Below are positions 57,199-64,000 of a stretch of 64,000 bases of DNA, one piece after another; position 1 is the stretch's first letter, and each line of letters starts with the position of its first letter. The DNA is from Sedimentibacter sp. zth1 (GTDB lineage Bacteria; Bacillota; Clostridia; Tissierellales; Sedimentibacteraceae), in NCBI RefSeq assembly GCF_017352195.1, contig NZ_CP071445.1, positions 3,038,001 through 3,102,000 on the forward strand, given 5' to 3'. The translations under genes were made by a program, and so were the position numbers. The notes beneath the pieces are model-generated. The model searched no databases and had not been told where the DNA came from. It worked only from the letters and a program-made list of their open reading frames with translations.

Positions 57199-58229
57199 AT
57201 CTTCAAATTTCTTAGGGTTTTTGTTTGAATTATAAAAACTACAACTCCAGTAATAATTAAGTATAGATAAAAACTTACACCTCTTGAAAGAAGCATTGCA
57301 GTATCAATTAAGTATACTGGATACAATAATGAAAATAGCTTTAAAAATCCACTTTCACTTACACCAACACTTCCAGGTAGTGGTATAGAAGAAATACACA
57401 TTTGCAAAACAGTTTGCAATGATAATACACTTAAAATTGAATAACCTGATAGAGAAAATGATTTGTATATAAAATATGGAACTATATTCATTGCGCAAAT
57501 TTGAACAATTGTAACAAGCATTATACGCAAAATTAATTTTTTGTTTTTCTTTATATATATTGCTCCTTGTTGGTATTTTTCAACACCCTCAATCATGCTT
57601 ATTTCTATATTATCTATATTTTTTATTTTAAATTTAGTAAGTATTTTAACAACAAAATTAATAATAGCTTTAATTATATTTTTTGAAAATAAAGCAAAAG
57701 TAATAAATACAAGTACTATAATATTTAATGAACAACCAAATATTAAAATTAATTTAAAATTATTGCTGATGTGTAAAAATAAATTTGGCTGTATGCAAAA
57801 TAATATTAATGACAGAACAATTGATACTAACTGATAAACAGCTAAAACAATCAACAATATAAGCGTAGAATGTGGTATGTCTATTTTGTCTTTTTTCATG
57901 TAATATATTTGCATCGGTTGACCTCCAGAAGCTGAAGGCGTTATTGAGCTAAAGAAAAATCCTATAAAAGAGTATTTCAAACATTTTAAAAAGCTAAGCT
58001 TATAGTTAAATATAGATGATAGCATTTTTATGTTTAGTGCTTCTGAAGACATAAAAATAAGCATACATAGAGATGCTATGAATATATATATTCTATTAAC
58101 ATTTTTCAGTGAATCAAATATGTTTTTTATATCACTATTTCTAAATAATAAAAAAAATGTAGCAAAAACTAAACACATAAAGAATATTATATTGACGAAT
58201 ATTTTTTTATTAGACATTTTATCTTTCAT
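57180..58229 (-). CDS. Flippase-like integral membrane protein (LPG synthase TM domain, UPF0104)
   Basis: A 349-residue protein with about eight transmembrane helices, matching the membrane domain of MprF/AglD-like proteins (SLKCLKYSFIGFFFSSITPSASGGQPMQ, then ISSIPLPGSVGVSESGFL near the end). It lacks the cytosolic lysyl-transferase domain. ATG 58229 is a choice among three: TTG 58241 abuts AGGAG, ATG 58229 is 12 bp from it, and ATG 58217 lies just after the previous stop. It may translocate a glycolipid made by the neighbouring glycosyltransferase. Confidence 0.85.
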   Translation of the reverse strand: MKDKMSNKKIFVNIIFFMCLVFATFFLLFRNSDIKNIFDSLKNVNRIYIFIASLCMLIFMSSEALNIKMLSSIFNYKLSFLKCLKYSFIGFFFSSITPSASGGQPMQIYYMKKDKIDIPHSTLILLIVLAVYQLVSIVLSLILFCIQPNLFLHISNNFKLILIFGCSLNIIVLVFITFALFSKNIIKAIINFVVKILTKFKIKNIDNIEISMIEGVEKYQQGAIYIKKNKKLILRIMLVTIVQICAMNIVPYFIYKSFSLSGYSILSVLSLQTVLQMCISSIPLPGSVGVSESGFLKLFSLLYPVYLIDTAMLLSRGVSFYLYLIITGVVVFIIQTKTLRNLKIKNKVS

Positions 58230-58920
58230 ATAATTTTTCAACTCCTATAAATTCATAACTTTCTTTCAACCAAATAGGTATAACTTTTTCGAGTGCTTCT
58301 AAGGTTCTTATAGGAGCATGATTTTTTCCTCTACCATCATGCAAACAAATAATACTTCCGTTTTTTACTCTTTTTAACAACTTGTTTTGAATAATATCTG
58401 GTGTTGTATCACTTAACCAATCTTCTGCCATAACATTCCAAAATACCATTTTGAGATTATATATTTTGCTCATGAGAATTGTTAAGAGATTTACATGTCC
58501 CCATGGAGGACGGCAATATTTTATATCAATATTTAAATTCTTAAATATTTTCATACTTTGTTTAAAGTCATTAATAGCATCGTAGGGAGTTTGAATAAGT
58601 GCATTGTGATGTTTTTGAGAGTGCAGTCCTATACTGTGCCCAGATTTAATGATTTTTTTAACTACCTCTGGATTAGCAATTGCAAAATCAGCAACCATAA
58701 AAAATGTTGATTTAACGTTATATTTATTCAGTAAATCAACAATCTTTTCAGTATATATATCACTTGGACCATCATCAAAGGTTAAACATAAATATTTGTG
58801 CTTTCTTTGTATATTTTTTGGGTTATATTTAAATACCTTAAAGTATAAAGTTGGTAAAATACTATATATACAAAATATAATAATAAAAACAATTAAAATA
58901 GTAATTAAAGTTCTAAACAT
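58219..58920 (-). CDS. Membrane-anchored polysaccharide deacetylase (NodB domain)
   Basis: A 233-residue protein with an N-terminal membrane helix (residues 2-22) and a carbohydrate esterase 4 domain. Motifs: TFDDGP (catalytic base and metal Asp), HSQKHH (metal His pair), RPPWG, and LHDG (catalytic His). It should deacetylate N-acetyl sugars of peptidoglycan or another surface glycan. It overlaps the glycosyltransferase gene by 8 bp and the flippase-like gene by about 11 bp. Confidence 0.92.
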   Translation of the reverse strand: MFRTLITILIVFIIIFCIYSILPTLYFKVFKYNPKNIQRKHKYLCLTFDDGPSDIYTEKIVDLLNKYNVKSTFFMVADFAIANPEVVKKIIKSGHSIGLHSQKHHNALIQTPYDAINDFKQSMKIFKNLNIDIKYCRPPWGHVNLLTILMSKIYNLKMVFWNVMAEDWLSDTTPDIIQNKLLKRVKNGSIICLHDGRGKNHAPIRTLEALEKVIPIWLKESYEFIGVEKLYER

Positions 58921-60043
58921 ATGCTAACTTCCTTTTGTTTATGTCATTAATCTCTTGTATGATACATGAATCATCAAATTGTTTTTTTATTTTTTTCATG
59001 TTATCTTTCATGCTTCTTAACAAAATATCATTATGCACAACATTCAATAATGCATTCACAACGTCTATGCTATCATTATTTTTATTTTTGTAAGACTTGT
59101 TTTTCCATTCTACTATACCTAAGTTATTTCTCTCAACATATTCAGCATTATTTATTTCCTGCTTTAAAAATGGATTGAAAATAAAAATAGGTGTTTCAGA
59201 ATTTATAGCTTCAAAAAGTGTTATTCCACCAGGTTTTGATACCAATAAATCAGCTTTTTTCATATAATCATAAACTCTATTAGTGTACATTAGAGCATGT
59301 ATGTTTTTATAATTAGTAGTTATAAGATTGTATAGTTGATTGTTTTTTCCAGTGATAATAGTTACTTCAATAGTATCATTGTTATCAAGAGATGATAAAA
59401 AGCTATCACTAAAGTTAAATAATCCTAGACCTCCACCCATAATCAATATTTGTTTTTTATTTTTTGAATTTATTGATTTATAGTTTGATGTTGTATTATG
59501 CTCTGTTTTAAAATTAGACTTTACCGGAATTCCAACAATTTTAATTTTATCACTTTCAATACCTTTTTTTTCTAATCCGTCCTTAACTTCTTTAGTACCT
59601 ACAAAATATATATTATTGTTTTTTGATATCCACTCAGAACTATAACTAATATCCGTTATATAGGTATACAACGGTAAATTCTTATTATAAATGCTTTTGT
59701 ATTCAGATATATATTGACTTGCAATTGGTAATGTTGAAATTACAATATCTGCTTTTTTATTTTTAATTAAATTATCAATTTTTCGCAAGCATGTTTTTTT
59801 CATTGGAATAACATTTTTATCATTATTTATTTTAGCACATAAATTATATATATCGCAGCATTTAGATGCTAAAATATTAAAACTATTATATATAAGATTG
59901 CTCAAATTTGGAGCTAAATATTCTATAATATCAATTGTATAAACATTTGAGTTTATATATTGTGATTCTATATTATTTTTTATTGCGTTAGCTACTGAAA
60001 TATGTCCCATGCCGAATCTTCCTGTTAAAATTATTACATTCAT
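58913..60043 (-). CDS. Glycosyltransferase of the MGDG synthase / UgtP family
   Basis: A 376-residue GT28-type enzyme similar to processive diacylglycerol glucosyltransferases and MurG. The N-terminal acceptor domain begins ILTGRFGMGHISVANAIK, and the C-terminal nucleotide-sugar domain shows LIMGGGLGLF and the UDP-binding segment ADLLVSKPGGITLFEAI. It is the first gene of a three-gene minus-strand operon with a deacetylase and a flippase-like protein, consistent with glycolipid or surface glycan synthesis. Sugar and lipid acceptor cannot be read out. Confidence 0.88.
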   Translation of the reverse strand: MNVIILTGRFGMGHISVANAIKNNIESQYINSNVYTIDIIEYLAPNLSNLIYNSFNILASKCCDIYNLCAKINNDKNVIPMKKTCLRKIDNLIKNKKADIVISTLPIASQYISEYKSIYNKNLPLYTYITDISYSSEWISKNNNIYFVGTKEVKDGLEKKGIESDKIKIVGIPVKSNFKTEHNTTSNYKSINSKNKKQILIMGGGLGLFNFSDSFLSSLDNNDTIEVTIITGKNNQLYNLITTNYKNIHALMYTNRVYDYMKKADLLVSKPGGITLFEAINSETPIFIFNPFLKQEINNAEYVERNNLGIVEWKNKSYKNKNNDSIDVVNALLNVVHNDILLRSMKDNMKKIKKQFDDSCIIQEINDINKRKLAYV

Positions 60044-60248
60044 TGAATAATCACTTCACCTTCTATTTATTATTACTAGTTAATTATAAGCTATGTAAAT
60101 TTTCATGCCATAACTTTACCTTACAAATTAAAACGTAACCTTACAATTTTGACATATAGTATGTATTTAATTATAAAAGCAAGATATTAAAAAAGTTTTT
60201 AGTTATTATTAATTAATTATTAAATAATTATTAGAAGTAATTATAAAT

Positions 60249-60287
60249 AACCCAATACAAATTACAATGAAGAATCTGTATTGGGTT
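60249..60287. other. Hairpin in the 381-bp intergenic region
   Basis: AACCCAATAC (60249-60258) and GTATTGGGTT (60278-60287) form a perfect 10-bp stem with a 19-nt loop. No gene ends here on the plus strand. The rest of 60044-60424 is very A/T-rich and shows no gene apart from the promoter listed next. Confidence 0.5.
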
Positions 60288-60363
60288 ATACATGTGTTTT
60301 GACAATAAATTTAATCTATTAAAATAAAAACTGTAATTTTTTTGACTTTTAAAATGCCATATA

Positions 60364-60391
60364 TTGCAAAATCATAAAATTAATGTATAAT
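60364..60391 (+). promoter_or_regulatory. Possible promoter of the surface protein gene
   Basis: TTGCAA (60364-60369), 16-bp spacer, TATAAT (60386-60391), 33 bp before the start codon. Confidence 0.5.
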
Positions 60392-60424
60392 AACTATAAA
60401 AGGTAGATTTAAAATGGAGGTTTT

Positions 60425-63400
60425 ATGAAAAAATATAATAAAATAATAAGTTCCATTATGGTTTTATTGATTTTATTTTCACAGCCCAATTATATAAATA
60501 GTGAAATGGATGCATGGGCTGATGTATCAGAAAACTATGGTGAACTTACAGAATGTACAGAATTGAGTACGTTAGACGCAATGTCAACAACGCTTGCAAC
60601 AACTAATTCAGCAATTCAGTATAAATCGGATGAACAGGCAGTAGAGGATGACTATTATGCATTGTCGGATTCTACTGTGTCTAAAGGTGCAATGCCAGGT
60701 AATGTAGCTGGTGATTTGTACTTTCCTTCTAAGGGCGATAACGGCAGTACTATAACATGGGCTTCTTCAGACGAAACAGTGGTGAAACAAAGTGAAACTG
60801 ACCCAACAGTAGGAATAGTCTTTAGACCTGCATATGGCTTGCCGAATAAAGATGTAATTATTACGGCAACTATAACCAAAGGTGATGCAAAGAAAGTAAA
60901 AGAATTTTATTTTACGATTATTGCTATGGAACCAAATGATGAGGAAAAGGTAGAAATAGTAAAGCAATGGTTAACTGATGAGCTTGTGCTAAACGGAAAT
61001 AGTTCCGTAGATGTCAAGACAAATCTCTACATGCCAGATGTAAAAAAGGTAATAGTTGAAGTTCCTAATTGGAGTGAACACTTTGTCGAAATATACTGGG
61101 AATCAACGGACACTAATGCGGTTGCTCTGGACGGAACTGTAACCAGACCAGATATAGACAAGGCTAATGTGCCGGTAACCTTAAAGGCAACCATGTCCTA
61201 TGGAGAAGCAATTACTGAGAAAATCTTTAATTTCATAGTTACAAAGGTTGAAGAATTTCCTTTGGCACTTAAGTATGATGATTTCAGTGACTCTGAAAGC
61301 CACCTTCGGTTGAATGGCAACTCCGAAATTGCTGATGCTTTGGATTGCAGTGGAAACAGCATAAAAGCTTTGCAACTTAGCAACAACAATACATTAACAG
61401 GAGCAAGTGCTTTTACCAAAAACAAGCTTCATCTGAGTGAGGATTTGTCCTTTAGTACAGCCTTTTCCTTCCGCAATGTACATCCTAACTATTCATTGGG
61501 AAACAGTGGGTTTGCATTTACATTGCAGTTGGTTGACAATACTTTATGTGACATTGAGAAAATAAATCCAAACATCAGCATTGCTTTTAACTCAAAATAT
61601 TATAAAGGACAAGGTTCTGGGCAAGCTACAGTATATTCTGTTTCTAATAGTGTATCCGTTTTATATAATGGAAATAATGATGTATCTTATGAAAATGGAA
61701 GGTGGAGGAGTATAGGCAGCAGCAGGATACAAGACATTCCCGTGTATAATATATGGATTGAATATGATGGCTCATCAAAAATACTAGAAATTAGATATAG
61801 TTTAAATTGTGATAGGCCCAAAAATCCGACTTTGCAATTAAATGATTTTGATATTGGAGCAATCCTTACAAATGGAGAAGAAAGTTTAAGCATTGAGGAT
61901 GTTCAGGATGTATATGTAGGCTTTACTGGTTTTGCCCTTAATGAGGATAAAACCGATATTTGGGGCTGGTATTTCAAGAATGATTCTACACCTATTGATT
62001 TTGCCGCGTATACTTTTATTGATGCGTCCAATATTACACTAACTGCTAACCCTCAGGCAGGTGCATCCTCTAGTACGATAATCGCATCTGTTTCTGGTGT
62101 TTGTACTACTCCAGCTGGGATAAAGGTTGATTTCTCAACTTCCTTAGGGTCGCTTAAATCATCCTCGGCAGTTACTGATTTATCCGGAAATGTATCTGTT
62201 CAATTAAGTAGTACTGCATCCGGAATTGCTGTTGTCAAAGCGGTTGCAGCAGGAGGTGCAACTACATCAACCAGTGTACAGCTCGTAATTAACGATGATG
62301 ACATTGTTAATTTTGATAGTAAATGGTTGTCTAATGAGGTGGTTCTTAATGGAAATGCATCTCTTGATAGTATTATAAAAGATCTTAATATGCCTGACTC
62401 GGGTCCTAATAGTAGCACAATAAGTTGGACATCAGACAATACTGACGTGGTAGCACTGAATGGAAAGGTGACTACACCGTTACCTGCACAAGGTGATAAG
62501 AAAGTTAAGCTTACTGCAACCATATTTAAAGGATCTGCAAAGGTTGTTAAAGAATTCAATATAACTGTCAAAGTTGCGGATGCGGACAAAGCAACAGCTG
62601 ACATGGAATGGCTAACAGATACGATGGTACTTAACGGTAACAGCTCTTTCAATAGTATTACAACAGATTTAAATATGCCTAAATTAGGTTTATATGGTAG
62701 CAACATAATTTGGACTTCCCTAAATGAGGATGTAGTATCCGTAAATGGGAAAGTTACTAGAAAAACATATACTCAAGGAGATCAGAAAAGTGAGCTTATT
62801 GCTACCATAATCAATGGCTCAACGAAGGTTAAAAAGTTATACACTATAATAGTCAAGGCATTGGATCCAACAGATGCCGAAGCTGTGGCTTTTGACATGG
62901 AATGGCTGACAGATGGCTTGATACTTAATGATGATGAAAGTACGATTAAAAATGTTACAAAAAATCTGAACCTTCCAGTTCTTGGACCTCAAAAATCCAT
63001 CATTACCTGGACATCTTCAAATGAAGATGTAATAGCAACAAATGGAACAGTGAATTGCCCAAATTACACTAGTGGAAATGCGGTAGTCATATTAACTGCA
63101 ACTATAACTAAAGGTTCAGAGTTTGTTGAAAAAATATTTAATGTGACTGTAATAGCGCTGAACCAAACAGATAGAGAAGTTGTAATAGCAGATAATGCAT
63201 GGCTTAATGCTTCTCTTACTTTATGCGAAAATTTGTCGCAATATTCAATTTGCTATAATTTGTCACTTCCTGCTTCAGCTCCCAATGGTTCTTCAATAAC
63301 GTGGATGTCTGATCTGCCGGAGGTAATATCTGATAGTGGTGTTGTAACTAGATCCGAATATATTCAGGGACATAAATCAGTTAATATGACTGCAACAATT

Positions 63401-64000
63401 GTAAAAGGAACCGAAAAGATAATAAAAGTATTAAAATACACTGTTCTTTCCTTACCGGATACTGAACCTCCGGAAATAGTGAGTAGTACGCCTGCAAACA
63501 ACAGTAGAGGTGTTGCTTATGATACTACGCAGATAACAATAACATTCAATGAAAATATAAAAAAAGGAAATCAGGACAGCAAAACATATGGAATAAAACT
63601 TTTAGGTTCTAAAACATCGGACTTTTATGTACAAATTGATGACAATAAACTAATCATCACTCTTAATAGTGATATGGATCCTGGAAAAGAGCATGAACTA
63701 ATTATTCCAACTAGTGCTGTTACTGATATGTCAGGTAATCTGATGAAGGAAGAATTCAGGTTGTCATTTAGCGTTGAACAGAAGCTAATAAATAAAATAG
63801 AGGTTATTTCCTCTAGCCCTAAAGATAGAGAGAAGGAATTTCCTGTAGGTTCTGAAATATCATTTAGCTATAGTTACAATGACATTTTTGAGGGCAGGGC
63901 ATTTGATGATATTTCACTACGTGTTAGGGATGGCGATGAGGTCGATATCAAAAGAAAACTGAGCGGAAATACAGTAACGTTGAGCCTTGAAACTGGAGTT
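60425..64000 (+). CDS. Large secreted Ig-like/lectin repeat surface protein (partial)
   Basis: The first 1192 codons of a gene running off the window. It starts MKKYNKIISSIMVLLILFS, a signal peptide, with TGGAGG upstream. Domains by position: two atypical bacterial Ig-like units (60676-60930, 61000-61250), an L-type lectin-like domain (61260-62020; GFAFTLQLVDN, VYNIWIEYDGSS, VYVGFTGFA), an invasin/Big_1-like domain (62030-62290), four more Ig-like units (62310-62575, 62590-62855, 62890-63155, 63170-63450) with the recurring pattern LNGN...NLxMP...ITWTS...DVV...NGxVT...LTATIxKG, then a Big_5-like domain (63460-63770) and the start of another. G+C is visibly higher than in the neighbours. A role in adhesion or glycan binding is likely; no anchor is visible yet. 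Confidence 0.9.
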   Translation, partial: MKKYNKIISSIMVLLILFSQPNYINSEMDAWADVSENYGELTECTELSTLDAMSTTLATTNSAIQYKSDEQAVEDDYYALSDSTVSKGAMPGNVAGDLYFPSKGDNGSTITWASSDETVVKQSETDPTVGIVFRPAYGLPNKDVIITATITKGDAKKVKEFYFTIIAMEPNDEEKVEIVKQWLTDELVLNGNSSVDVKTNLYMPDVKKVIVEVPNWSEHFVEIYWESTDTNAVALDGTVTRPDIDKANVPVTLKATMSYGEAITEKIFNFIVTKVEEFPLALKYDDFSDSESHLRLNGNSEIADALDCSGNSIKALQLSNNNTLTGASAFTKNKLHLSEDLSFSTAFSFRNVHPNYSLGNSGFAFTLQLVDNTLCDIEKINPNISIAFNSKYYKGQGSGQATVYSVSNSVSVLYNGNNDVSYENGRWRSIGSSRIQDIPVYNIWIEYDGSSKILEIRYSLNCDRPKNPTLQLNDFDIGAILTNGEESLSIEDVQDVYVGFTGFALNEDKTDIWGWYFKNDSTPIDFAAYTFIDASNITLTANPQAGASSSTIIASVSGVCTTPAGIKVDFSTSLGSLKSSSAVTDLSGNVSVQLSSTASGIAVVKAVAAGGATTSTSVQLVINDDDIVNFDSKWLSNEVVLNGNASLDSIIKDLNMPDSGPNSSTISWTSDNTDVVALNGKVTTPLPAQGDKKVKLTATIFKGSAKVVKEFNITVKVADADKATADMEWLTDTMVLNGNSSFNSITTDLNMPKLGLYGSNIIWTSLNEDVVSVNGKVTRKTYTQGDQKSELIATIINGSTKVKKLYTIIVKALDPTDAEAVAFDMEWLTDGLILNDDESTIKNVTKNLNLPVLGPQKSIITWTSSNEDVIATNGTVNCPNYTSGNAVVILTATITKGSEFVEKIFNVTVIALNQTDREVVIADNAWLNASLTLCENLSQYSICYNLSLPASAPNGSSITWMSDLPEVISDSGVVTRSEYIQGHKSVNMTATIVKGTEKIIKVLKYTVLSLPDTEPPEIVSSTPANNSRGVAYDTTQITITFNENIKKGNQDSKTYGIKLLGSKTSDFYVQIDDNKLIITLNSDMDPGKEHELIIPTSAVTDMSGNLMKEEFRLSFSVEQKLINKIEVISSSPKDREKEFPVGSEISFSYSYNDIFEGRAFDDISLRVRDGDEVDIKRKLSGNTVTLSLETGV

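Noticed and set aside
60249-60287. Terminator of a plus-strand gene
   Set aside because: No plus-strand gene ends nearby and the T-run after the stem is poor; listed only as a hairpin.

Overview
The window is low-G+C, gene-dense DNA from an anaerobic, probably spore-forming member of the Clostridia (Firmicutes). Supporting signs are [FeFe]-hydrogenase genes with a PAS-type sensory member, a BofA-family gene next to recR, AGGAGG-type ribosome binding sites, several TTG/GTG starts, the clostridial dusB-greA-lysS order and a Firmicute-type 16S rRNA. I do not assign a genus; the complete 16S gene (25305-26817) would settle it.

Layout. 1-3948 (minus): an H2-sensing locus, with a [2Fe-2S] thioredoxin-like protein, a PAS-bearing HydS-type hydrogenase, a SpoIIE-type phosphatase and the start of a second [FeFe] hydrogenase, behind a consensus promoter. 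4228-10170 (plus): rho, rpmE, dnaX, ybaB, recR, a DUF2508-like gene, bofA and a TPR-like protein. 10411-13595: a soluble PAS/GAF histidine kinase, an ArsD-like protein with a Cys-rich tail and an unknown. 13622-15488 (minus): hflC and hflK. 15687-16839: the niacin regulator NiaR and transporter NiaX, with an operator over the niaX start point. 17092-24529: a cation/proton antiporter, an unknown, malic enzyme, a degenerate biotin-ligase-like protein, dusB, greA, lysS. 24530-31290: a 16S-23S-5S rRNA operon with two tandem promoters and no tRNA in its spacers, followed by five tandem 135-bp repeats lying between copies of the 5S terminal-stem sequence.

31373-41243: a PC4/YdbC protein, a DUF2207-LemA pair, a tiny Cys-rich protein, a minus-strand operon of a TM1266-type hydrogenase regulator plus a three-gene ABC transporter behind an apparent transcription attenuator, a GNAT-DUF2284 pair, and a subtilase-Kelch protein lacking its catalytic Ser. 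41299-45719: a membrane papain-like protein, then a Fur-family regulator and znuACB zinc transporter with a perfect palindrome over its promoter. 45838-57151: an orphan FtsK-like ATPase, a complete peptide ABC transporter with a DUF169 gene, a hybrid kinase with two solute-binding domains, a second papain-like protein and a YbaK deacylase. 57180-60043 (minus): a glycosyltransferase, polysaccharide deacetylase and flippase-like membrane protein. 60425-64000: the first 1192 codons of a large surface protein with Ig-like repeats and a lectin domain, richer in G+C than its surroundings.

The least explained elements are the 135-bp repeat array, which shows a compensatory base-pair change between copies, and the attenuator in front of the TM1266/ABC operon, which overlaps a 21-codon reading frame in which 11 residues are Phe or Tyr.
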